Part shown: piece after piece, positions 32,542 to 39,761 of the stretch
Layout: each line of letters begins with the position of its first letter
Numbering within the stretch: position 1 is the stretch's first letter
Assembly: GCA_964396265.1 (NCBI GenBank)
Contig: CAYNEM010000008.1
Location: forward strand, 1-64,000
Origin: EA-27 sp964396265
GTDB lineage: Archaea > Thermoplasmatota > Thermoplasmata > RBG-16-68-12 > EA-27
DNA length: 64,000 nt
Reading direction: 5' to 3'
The notes under the pieces: generated by a model
What the model saw: only the letters and a program-made list of their open reading frames with translations
Database searches by the model: none
What the model was told of the DNA's origin: nothing
Made by a program: the position numbers and the translations under genes

Positions 32542-34896
32542 GTGGCCACGCTCTTTGCGCCACCGCCAATGCTGACCGCCTGCCTCCGCTGCGGCTGGGT
32601 CCACGGCTTCCCGTGGTCATGTCCAAACCCCACCGCCAAACGCGACCGCGTCTTCCGCGTCGGGAAGGCGAACACCCTCCTGCTGACGCCGAACGACTGG
32701 TCCACGTTGGGCAACGGCACCGTCGACGGCGAGCCCACGGGCCTCCATCGCTTCGTCGGCGAGAACCGCTTCGTCTTCGTCCTCCTCAACGTCACGGACG
32801 GCCACGGGGACCTCGTCTCCTACGACCTCGAGTCGAGGACGTCCGAGGGGAACCTCGCGGACCAGAGCGGGAACGGCCTGTACGCGTACCACTTCGGCGT
32901 CACCCTGGAGCCCGCGCGGTTCGGCCTCGGCGCGCGGCTCGACGGCACCGCGAACAGCGCCCTGTGGATGGGCGACGATGAGACGCTCAACGACGTGAAC
33001 GACGCCCTCACGGTCTCCTTCTGGATCCGCCCGGACGTCGACTACGGGACCGGGACGACGACGGGCTGGCGGTGGTCCTCCGGGCGGCAGGACCTGTGGC
33101 GCTTCGGGTACTACGAGGACATGGGGACGTCGTTCCACGGCCTCCGGTTCGAGGTGAAGGACACCGGCGGGACGGTCCGCGCTGTGCAGGCCGCCTACCC
33201 GCTGTACGCGGGCCGGTGGGTCCACCTCGCCGCCACGCTGACGCGCAGAGAGAACTTCGGCGGCTACACGTGGAGCGACCTCGACCTGTATGCGAACGGG
33301 GTGCGGATCTGGTCGCAGACCGTCTCCCCGTACGTCACGGCGATGGACGGCACGACGTCGCTGTACCTGGGATACGACACGGCTGGCGGCGGTCGGTTCA
33401 AGGGGATCGTGGACGAGTTCCGCCTGTACAAGACCTCCCTGTCCCAGGACAGCGTCCGCGGCCTTGCGTGGTTCCTCCACGGCGCGAACAACGTGATCGT
33501 CCCGCGGGGCGTGTTCTTCGACTCGAAGCTGTTCGCTTCCCTGAACGCATCGGCGTACGACCCGGACTCCCCCCTCGCGGGTGCGAACGTCAACGGCAAC
33601 GACAACAAGGGGACCGCGAGCCTCAACGCGCGCGTGATCCAGATGGTGATCACGAAGAACGCGACCCTCGCGCAGGCGTGGAAGGTCCTCGACCTGGCGG
33701 CGACGAACACGACCGGCAGTGTGACCGCCTTCGCCCTCTTCGTCACGAACGAATTCTACACCCTCGGCCTCGCGAAGGAGGTCCGCGACCTGACCGCGAA
33801 CGTCGTCGTGGAGAACAGCGGCAACTTCAGCGCGCCGCCGCCGAGCCCGACGCTGTGGCAGCTGTTCTGGAACACGGTCGCGGGGATCGCCGGCGCGGCG
33901 TGGAACGCCTTGGCAGCGGTGGGCGCGTTCTTCGCGAACGTGGCGAAGTGGCTCGTGGACGCGTTCGTCGGCGTGCTCATCGGCCTCGTGACGGGGAACT
34001 GGACGTACTTCCAGGAGAACGTGCTCGAGCCGCTGCGGGAGGCGTTGGAGGCGCTCTTCAAGTTCATCTTCGACCTAGTAAAGGCACTCTTCCAGGCTGT
34101 CATCGATGAGCTGAGCGGACTTGTCGGCCGTTTCTTCGAAGGGTTTGACGGTTTCATGCGTTTCTCGTTTCCGGCCTACATGGGATGGCATACCGAAGGG
34201 CCTCAACAAGCCGGGTCTTCCCCAGACCAATCTCCGACCGCATCCATTGGGCGGGCATTGGTCGCTCTCCTTGGTCTCGTGGCGCCGTTGATGGCGTTGA
34301 TCACGCTGATCTTCTACGCAATGGTGGCAGTCGAGATTGCCACCAAACCGCTTCCATTCGTGGCGGTCATCATGGTGGCCATCGCAAGTCTCATCATTGT
34401 GGCCTTGACTATCGCCCTACTCGCAACGGAGGGGCCTGCGGAATTGGGAGGGGCGCCAAATCAGGTGGTCCAGCGAGCCATGGGATGGGAGAACTTGTAC
34501 TTGGAAGCCACTTTCGGGGCGATACTTCTCGGTCTCCTCGTCGCGCTCTTCGCTGAGCTGTCCGCCGGGAAAGGTATCGCCTTCATTCCTCTCGCGCAAG
34601 CACTGATAGGATTCCTTATTATTGGCGCCGGCGAGAAGATCTACAGGGGTACGGCCTTGCTTCTCTCGGACTTGATAGGCTTTGTTTTCCTCGTATTTGG
34701 AGCTATCGGGAGAGAGGACCTTGCCAAGCCGCCGGCCTTGGCGGCCCTCGACATTCAAACCAGATGGCTTGCTCCCATCACGAGGGCTTGGGATCTCGCG
34801 ACGCGTCTCGTCGTCGCTGCAATCGGCATTTTCATCATGGGCCGGCACTACGCAGAGGGATTCTGGCTTGAGACCGGGGTAGTGGAGCCGCGATGA
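32542..34896 (+). CDS. Orphan cassette 2: Cys leader, LamG stem and unique multi-membrane tip
   Basis: 784 residues from the GTG at 32542, about 22-30 bases after a TATA-like CATATCC. The leader holds LTACLRCGWVHGFPWSCP; stem homology begins at residue 37. LamG spans about 105-310. The helical WNTVAG segment lies near 450 and the sequence turns unique at about 520, with about seven hydrophobic segments including a 'PLMALITLIFYAMVAVEI' stretch. The DNA of the stem is strongly GC-rich, while the tip is visibly less so, as in the other two tips. The last codon overlaps the next gene (ATGA at 34893-34896). No signal peptide. Like cassette 1 it may be an independent protein or a donor for tip exchange. 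Confidence 0.75.
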   Translation: MATLFAPPPMLTACLRCGWVHGFPWSCPNPTAKRDRVFRVGKANTLLLTPNDWSTLGNGTVDGEPTGLHRFVGENRFVFVLLNVTDGHGDLVSYDLESRTSEGNLADQSGNGLYAYHFGVTLEPARFGLGARLDGTANSALWMGDDETLNDVNDALTVSFWIRPDVDYGTGTTTGWRWSSGRQDLWRFGYYEDMGTSFHGLRFEVKDTGGTVRAVQAAYPLYAGRWVHLAATLTRRENFGGYTWSDLDLYANGVRIWSQTVSPYVTAMDGTTSLYLGYDTAGGGRFKGIVDEFRLYKTSLSQDSVRGLAWFLHGANNVIVPRGVFFDSKLFASLNASAYDPDSPLAGANVNGNDNKGTASLNARVIQMVITKNATLAQAWKVLDLAATNTTGSVTAFALFVTNEFYTLGLAKEVRDLTANVVVENSGNFSAPPPSPTLWQLFWNTVAGIAGAAWNALAAVGAFFANVAKWLVDAFVGVLIGLVTGNWTYFQENVLEPLREALEALFKFIFDLVKALFQAVIDELSGLVGRFFEGFDGFMRFSFPAYMGWHTEGPQQAGSSPDQSPTASIGRALVALLGLVAPLMALITLIFYAMVAVEIATKPLPFVAVIMVAIASLIIVALTIALLATEGPAELGGAPNQVVQRAMGWENLYLEATFGAILLGLLVALFAELSAGKGIAFIPLAQALIGFLIIGAGEKIYRGTALLLSDLIGFVFLVFGAIGREDLAKPPALAALDIQTRWLAPITRAWDLATRLVVAAIGIFIMGRHYAEGFWLETGVVEPR
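32650..34100 (+). repeat. Stem homology block, copy 2
   Basis: Matches copies 0 and 1. The front half of LamG (the EGNLAD / GARLDGTAN region) is closer to copy 0 than to copy 1; the rear (NNVIVPRGVFFDSKLFASLNAS) is closer to copy 1. This mosaic pattern points to recombination among copies. Confidence 0.85.
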
Positions 34897-35507
34897 GTGA
34901 ACTATCATTCATCGGAGTGCTTGCGCTTGGCCTCTTGCTCCTCGCGGGCGCCTTCGCCTTGCCCTGGGAGAACCTTCCCGGGGGTCGAGCGCGCGTGCGT
35001 GCGAAGGGAAGTTCCAAGTTCATGCGAAGATTCTTATCGCTCATCCTGGCAGTATCTGCCTTGGGCCTGCTCATCCTTCCGGGCAATTTCCGCATGGCCC
35101 TGATAGTCCTTCTCATCCTCGTTCTTGGGTTGATCATGACGTTCGTCGTGGTCCCACGCCTCATGAGACGCATGATTCGGATCCGGCTGAGAGGCCCACA
35201 GAGGCTGGACGTCCACGGGCTGATTCGCGAGGCGTTGCTCTCCGAGGGGGTTCCCTGGGAGGAGGCGGAATCAAGCGGAGCCCGGATCCACAAGCTCCCG
35301 AGGGGTTTAGGAATATGGAACCCGTTCGATCAAAGGGGCGCGGATGGCAATTGGGAGCAGATGATCAACATCTTCGGCGTGACCGAGGCTTCTCGACCCA
35401 CGGCGATGAGGATCGCTCATGCGATCGGCCTGCAGGCTGCCGCGCGAGGGGCGAAACACGAATTACTGATTGGTGGGAGAGGGGCTACGACGGCCGACCA
35501 CCTCTGA
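34893..35507 (+). CDS. Small membrane protein with cytoplasmic domain, putative immunity protein 2
   Basis: 204 residues, start overlapping the stop of cassette 2 by ATGA, so translation is coupled. Three hydrophobic segments (about 5-24, 47-62, 67-87) are followed by a soluble C-terminal domain of about 110 residues (LDVHGLIREALLSEGVPWEEAE...). Unrelated by eye to the other two putative immunity proteins. No family recognised. Its coupling to a unique multi-membrane tip is the main clue to its role. Confidence 0.62.
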   Translation: MSELSFIGVLALGLLLLAGAFALPWENLPGGRARVRAKGSSKFMRRFLSLILAVSALGLLILPGNFRMALIVLLILVLGLIMTFVVVPRLMRRMIRIRLRGPQRLDVHGLIREALLSEGVPWEEAESSGARIHKLPRGLGIWNPFDQRGADGNWEQMINIFGVTEASRPTAMRIAHAIGLQAAARGAKHELLIGGRGATTADHL

Positions 35508-35648
35508 GTTCCCCGTGCAGGACCGTCTCCCAAGGTCTTGGCGCCGGCCATGGCTTCGCGCGATCCGAGGCCTCGGTAGGTTGACCCCACACGCGCCCCT
35601 TCCGGACGCAAGCCCTGTTGCCCCCCTTTTCCGGAGGACAACGTCCTC

Positions 35649-36257
35649 TTGGGCCTGGCGGGCGTCGTCGCGGTCGGGGGACTCACTGGCATGATTTCCG
35701 TCTCACTAGTCCGCTACAATGCGGCGACGATCCACGGCGACGCGATCGTCATGACCACGCCGATCAAGGGGGTAGGCGGGGTCCCGACGAGGACAGTCCG
35801 GTTCGAAGATCTTGTCGACGCGCAACCCGGAGTCCGGGATGGATTGACCGGAGCAAAGGTGCTCCTCCCCGGCGGAAGCTCATAGTTTCTGGCTCAAGCC
35901 GATCTTGGGCCGGACGGGACGGCGTCGCTGGAGCGCCTCTGCAACCGTTTCGGGCGCTCCTACGACGAGGAATTGAAGCGCATCCTGCTTCAGGGCAATG
36001 CCGGGCATGGGTTTCCCATTTCAAGGGTGAAACGTGCGGAACGTGACTCCATGCTTCTGCAACGGGCTCTGAAAACCCGGTCGGGGAAACGGACGCGACG
36101 GATCCTGTTCTCGCAGGTGAAGAAGGTTGAACGTGTCACGACACCCTTCGTCGGGAACGGGCTGCTTCTCAGCCTTCTCGACGGGACTCGGTTCATCATC
36201 CCTTCGAGCGACGAAGAACAGCTCGCGTCGCTCCCCGTTCTCAAGGGGATAATGTGA
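35649..36257 (+). pseudogene. Tandem PH-like protein interrupted by an in-frame amber codon; orphan immunity-like gene
   Basis: The frame opens at a TTG (35649), has one membrane-like segment, then a PH-like region. It meets TAG at 35883-35885 and continues without any frame change for another 123 codons (FLAQADLGPDG..., then SRVKRAERDS and ILFSQVKKVERV). Both halves look coding: two successive PH-like units would be formed if the TAG were sense. This resembles the PH-like domain of the protein at 28879. It has no tip gene in front of it, as for orphan immunity genes left behind in toxin arrays. It may be a pseudogene or read through. Confidence 0.5.
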
Positions 36258-36449
36258 AGGGCACGCCTAGATCGAACCGGAGGGAAGGGCGACCAGCTCC
36301 ACGGTTGTGACGACTCGGTAATTCGGGCAAGCCCGCACCTCTTGCCCAGGAGCGACAGACCCGCTTGTTGACGACCACCTCTCTTCCCGCCGACAGTCCG
36401 TCAAGCCCGCAAGCTCATAATCCGTGCGCCCTTCCCGGGAGTACAATCC
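36258..36449. other. Intergenic spacer before the broken cassette
   Basis: No gene seen. A CTCATAATCC stretch at 36414-36423 lies about 27-36 bases before the ATG at 36450 and may be the promoter of the broken cassette. Confidence 0.4.
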
Positions 36450-36674
36450 ATGCCCGCATTGGCGTCGGTGCCGGACGTGCTGACCGCCTGCCTCGCATGC
36501 AGTTGGGTCCACGAGTCTCCGTGGCGGTGTCCGAGATCCGCCACCAAAACCGTCCGTGTATTCCGGTTCGGCGAGGCGAACACTCTCCTCCTCACTCCGA
36601 ACGACTGGTCCACCTTAAGCAACGGCACCGTCGATGGCGAGCCCACGGGCCTCCACCGCTTCGTCGGCGAGAAC
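36450..36674 (+). pseudogene. Truncated cassette 3: Cys leader and first part of the stem only
   Basis: ATG at 36450 aligns with the starts of cassettes 1 and 2. The leader reads LTACLACSWVHESPWRCP and the stem begins at residue 37 (VFRFGEANTLLL). Homology stops abruptly after GLHRFVGEN at 36674; the frame then runs on through unrelated sequence to about 36974. LamG and tip are missing. It is a relic cut by a deletion. Confidence 0.72.
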
Positions 36675-36776
36675 CCGACCTCAGGGGACGGTCGCTCTAC
36701 CGACTGTATACGGGTTGGGGGCCTCGCATCCGGGTCCGTGCATTCCAATCCGTTCCAAGACGAAGATTGTGGGGTT

Positions 36777-36983
36777 CTACACGATTCCGAGAATCTGCAA
36801 GAAGAACAACATGATCCAAAGCGTGGCAAATCCTCCGTGGACCTGAGCCAAAAGAGAGCTCGACGAAAACATCTTTTCAAATGGGATGGCTCGTGCCACT
36901 TTGGGATGCTTGTCGGTGAACTTAGCGAGACGGCTTGGAATGCCTTGGAACTCGGGCCTACCTGTGTCCCTTAGAAGTTTCAT
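36777..36983 (-). CDS. Small hypothetical protein with C-terminal membrane segment
   Basis: 68 residues from the ATG at 36983, basic N-terminal half followed by a hydrophobic C-terminus (FATLWIMLFFLQILGIV). The DNA is AT-richer than the surroundings. It lies between the cut end of cassette 3 and the 19-bp att fragment, on the opposite strand to the array. It is short and unrecognised; it may be chance. Confidence 0.3.
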   Translation of the reverse strand: MKLLRDTGRPEFQGIPSRLAKFTDKHPKVARAIPFEKMFSSSSLLAQVHGGFATLWIMLFFLQILGIV

Positions 36984-37061
36984 GTAGCACGGAATGTCCC
37001 TCGCGAACCGAAGGGGAGGAGCGCAGTCGGGGCCAAAAGCCGCACTGGTAACTGGGCGCGT

Positions 37062-37080
37062 GAATCCTGGCCCACGCATC
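37062..37080 (+). repeat. 19-bp copy of the tRNA-Leu(CAA) 3' end
   Basis: GAATCCTGGCCCACGCATC is identical to 19768-19786, including the discriminator base and two bases after the tRNA. It is a second, shorter attachment-site copy inside the element. Confidence 0.7.
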
Positions 37081-37143
37081 AGCGACTCACGGGCACCCCC
37101 GCGCGGCGGTTGAGTAGGGAGTATCCTGCCCGCCGTTTCAGAT

Positions 37144-37557
37144 CTACGGGACCCGGGTCAGGCCAAGGACACCCATGTCGCGATCGAACGAGAACACCGC
37201 GTCGATGGCCTCCCGCTCGGACAGGACCTTGGTGGTGCAGTCCGTGTACGACACTCGGGATCGAGCGAACCGACGAAACTCGCGGTCCGCGTCGGCCTCC
37301 ACGTCCTCGGACACATGGAGCACCCGGACGTTCGGAGAGTTTCGTACCCATCCGAGGACCTCCAAGGCGGGGCGGCCCCCCGCCTGATAGAGGAGGAACG
37401 TGATCGTCTCGTCCACGACGAAGTTCGAGGTGTACAGGTGCTGGTACGGCACCTCCCGATTCGAGATGAGTCGGAACATGTCGATCGCCGCATCGTGGTT
37501 AGCGTCGTTGCTCAGGGTTCGAGCGATCAGCGCGCCCGAGTCGAGGAAAAGTTTCAC
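37144..37557 (-). CDS. vapC: VapC-type PIN-domain toxin
   Basis: 137 residues with the PIN acidic residues in order: Asp6 (LFLDSGAL), Glu50 (VVDETITF), Asp105 (YTDCTT) and a final Asp pair in FSFDRDMG. PIN toxins of VapBC systems are metal-dependent RNases that cut tRNA or rRNA. Its ATG overlaps the stop of the RHH antitoxin gene by 4 bases (37554-37557), the usual coupling. Located at the right-hand part of the element, where it may help stabilise it. Confidence 0.88.
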   Translation of the reverse strand: MKLFLDSGALIARTLSNDANHDAAIDMFRLISNREVPYQHLYTSNFVVDETITFLLYQAGGRPALEVLGWVRNSPNVRVLHVSEDVEADADREFRRFARSRVSYTDCTTKVLSEREAIDAVFSFDRDMGVLGLTRVP

Positions 37558-37808
37558 CGTCTCCGCCTCGCGTACACGATCTCATCCACGCGCGAGGAGT
37601 CGGTCCGCCTCCGCGCGCGGAAGGTCCTTGAGAGGTCGAACAGGGGGTCGCCCGAGAGGTCGCTCTCCGAGGACGCCCACCGCCGGAGGGCATCCCGGGC
37701 TGCATCCTTGAGGGTCAAGCCTTTCGCCTTCGCGGTCTTGAGAACAAATTCATACGTTGCGGGATCGAGCTCGGTCTGGACGACCTTCCTGCCTTCGACC
37801 ATGGACAT
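37554..37808 (-). CDS. vapB: Ribbon-helix-helix antitoxin (VapB-like)
   Basis: About 84 residues. An RHH DNA-binding unit (VVQTELDPATYEFVLKTAKAKG, then LKDAARDALRRW) is followed by a C-terminal toxin-binding tail. I choose the ATG at 37808 (37802 and 37820 are alternatives) because a TATA-like TACATTTA at 37829-37836 lies just upstream; the longer open frame to 37949 would begin before the promoter. It is first in a two-gene operon with the PIN toxin. Confidence 0.75.
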   Translation of the reverse strand: MSMVEGRKVVQTELDPATYEFVLKTAKAKGLTLKDAARDALRRWASSESDLSGDPLFDLSRTFRARRRTDSSRVDEIVYARRRR

Positions 37809-37847
37809 GTGATTGGACATGTAGTAGTTAAATGTACTTCTACATGT
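37805..37847 (-). promoter_or_regulatory. Repeated ACATGT hexamers over the vapBC promoter
   Basis: The palindromic hexamer ACATGT occurs at 37805, 37817 and 37842, the first two 12 bases apart and the last on the other side of the TATA-like box. This is a likely operator for RHH autoregulation. Confidence 0.5.
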
Positions 37848-38172
37848 AACGTGGTGAAGGCCGCGAAATCGGGGAAGCCCATTCCTAGGCAGTCCAACGT
37901 CGACTGTCACCGTGTAGTTTGATGGAATTCGTTGCTTCGTGGACGCCACGGTTCAGATATCCGGAAGTCCTCCCTGATGTCGTGAAATACCAGCGTAGGA
38001 AGAAAATCATGCACACCCGTGCGGGCCGAGGCAAAAGCGTTCGAGGACGTGAAACCGCTTCGATGTGGGGAGGGACTTGAAGCGTCTAGCTGCAGGCCTT
38101 CGGTACGCGACGGATGGGCCCTCGAGTTCATCCGCGTGAAGGGCCGCCGAGAACTCCCGCCTACCCGCGCAA

Positions 38173-39456
38173 CTAGAACTCTACGCCGAGGGCGTCCGCG
38201 ACCCGGCTGGCGCGGTTGAAGACCGTCGTCGTCTCGCTCCCCGCGAACAGGAGGCCAACCGTCCTGCCCTGGACGTCCACGACGAGGGACCCACTGTCCC
38301 CGCCCTGGGACATCGGACCCGCAACGACCTGGTCTTCGAACGTCGCCACGCGGTCGTTGTAGTCCACCTGGACCGTCACGCCGGTCGCGAGCACGCGGCC
38401 CTCCGTGACCCCGGTGGTCCGGCCGCTCTTCCGGACCGTGGCTCCCGTCTCCACCTCCGCGCGTCCCCGAGACCACTCGAGCCCGAGGATCGTGTCCGCC
38501 ACAAGTTCGTCCCGCAAAGGCCTCGCGGTGGCCGCATCCACGAAGTTTCCGAGGCGCCTGGGGGCGAGGCGAATCCCGATGCGCTTCGCAAGGCGCCGGA
38601 CGAGTGCGAAGACTCCCCGGACGTCCTCGAATCGGATCTCCTCGAAACGGTCCAGGGCTGCGAGGGCGTCGCCCTTTGTGCCGGAGTCCGCTGGCCCAGG
38701 TTGAAGGATGAGGTCTCCGGGACGGGCATCATTACCGTTTGCGAGGACGTGGTTGTTCGATAGGATGAGGCGCTCCCCACCGCGCCGCACGACTCCCCCA
38801 AGGGTTCCGGCGGTGATCCGCACGTGGCCCACGCTTACGCCGCCCGGGGCAGGGCGCCATCGGTCGGTACGACCGGGAGGAGGTCCCGGGGAGAGGGCGA
38901 GGGCCTTCAGGCGCCCCGTTTGGACCACGTCCGTCGTCACCTCGTCGAGGGTCTTCGGGACGACGTCCTTCTTCTTCAGCTGGGACTCCGGGAGCTTTCG
39001 TTCCACGAACACGACCACGGCGAGGTCCCCCGTCTCTTGGCCCCGGACGATCTTCTTGCCAACACCGACTCCGACGACGTTCGACTTCTTCAGAAGGAAC
39101 GTCTCGAACTTCTCCTTCACCTCGCGGATTCGATCCCCGGTCGCAGGCTGCCCCACCTTGGAGCGGAACGCCGCGATCTCGAGCAATCCCTCCCCCGCCT
39201 TCCCGCCGATCGCGACGCCGACCGCACGAACGATGAGGTTCGCGAAGAAGCCGATGAAAATCCCGATCCCGTAGTACCCGAGGAGGTTCGCTTTGAACAG
39301 GAACGTCAGCAGGCCGACCCCGAAGATCACCGCCATGAAGCCCGCGAAGGCGCCCCAGTGGACCCTGTACCTCCGCACCCCGAAGATCGTCAGCCATCCG
39401 AGGACCACGCCGAGCAGCAGGATCCCGACTTGATTGATGTCCGCCACCGCTTCCAC
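38173..39456 (-). CDS. Membrane-anchored trypsin-like serine protease
   Basis: 427 residues. Three membrane segments at the N-terminus (about 9-24, 33-52, 60-85), then a linker and a domain with SNNHVLAN (His236) and QGGDSGSLVV (Ser388), the His and Ser sites of the chymotrypsin/S1-like fold; the Asp is probably in the region between (an Asp-rich stretch near 260-290). Soluble relatives occur in bacteria and plants as Nal1-like proteases. It is the last gene before the 60-bp att copy. It could process surface proteins of the element, but this is a guess from location. Confidence 0.75.
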   Translation of the reverse strand: MEAVADINQVGILLLGVVLGWLTIFGVRRYRVHWGAFAGFMAVIFGVGLLTFLFKANLLGYYGIGIFIGFFANLIVRAVGVAIGGKAGEGLLEIAAFRSKVGQPATGDRIREVKEKFETFLLKKSNVVGVGVGKKIVRGQETGDLAVVVFVERKLPESQLKKKDVVPKTLDEVTTDVVQTGRLKALALSPGPPPGRTDRWRPAPGGVSVGHVRITAGTLGGVVRRGGERLILSNNHVLANGNDARPGDLILQPGPADSGTKGDALAALDRFEEIRFEDVRGVFALVRRLAKRIGIRLAPRRLGNFVDAATARPLRDELVADTILGLEWSRGRAEVETGATVRKSGRTTGVTEGRVLATGVTVQVDYNDRVATFEDQVVAGPMSQGGDSGSLVVDVQGRTVGLLFAGSETTTVFNRASRVADALGVEF

Positions 39457-39511
39457 TCCTTGTCGGTCGATGCCTCGCGGGGCGCAAGAACGCTTCGGTC
39501 AGCCTACGCGG

Positions 39512-39571
39512 CGGCGACAGGCTCAAGATCTGTTCCCGCAGGGGTTCCCAGGTTCGAATCCTGGCCCACGC
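39512..39571 (+). repeat. attR: 60-bp copy of the tRNA-Leu(CAA) 3' part
   Basis: Identical to 19723-19782, from the anticodon-arm side through the variable arm and T arm to the acceptor end. The 5' part of the tRNA and the discriminator A are absent, so it is not a tRNA gene. It marks the right end of the element. Confidence 0.88.
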
Positions 39572-39761
39572 TTCCCCGCACTGTGCAGTGCGATCGGTCC
39601 TCGATCTAGCTGTACGGGTCTGGGTTGGCCTGGGAACGGCGGTGGACGTCGGGATCTTGATCGCATGGCTCGGGGTTACCCTCCGCGGCATCCATACTGG
39701 TCTACCACTACATTCAGACTGAATTGCGAATCCTTAAGAAGATGTAGGGGTAATCCCTCCC

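Larger units (their letters stand above)
19723..39571. mobile_element. Putative integrated element of about 19.8 kb in tRNA-Leu
   Basis: The interval is bounded by an intact tRNA-Leu(CAA) and an exact 60-bp copy of the tRNA 3' part. Between them lie accessory genes only: the giant surface protein, its cassette array, a VapBC pair and a membrane-anchored protease-like protein. Base composition varies sharply inside it. I find no recombinase or integrase gene, no replication gene and no transposase, so it is either a non-autonomous genomic island or a decayed element. The internal 19-bp copy at 37062 suggests two nested integration or deletion events. Confidence 0.7.

Noticed and set aside
35883..35885. 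Pyrrolysine codon
   Set aside because: No methylamine methyltransferase context, no pyl genes and no matching insertion element are visible in the window; a simple nonsense mutation is enough.
37950..38172. Possible gene between vapB and the protease
   Set aside because: Short frames only, with no start signal or recognisable protein; treated as intergenic.
39512..39571. A third tRNA-Leu gene
   Set aside because: Only the 3' 60 bases are present; the acceptor 5' strand and D arm are missing, so it is an att fragment.
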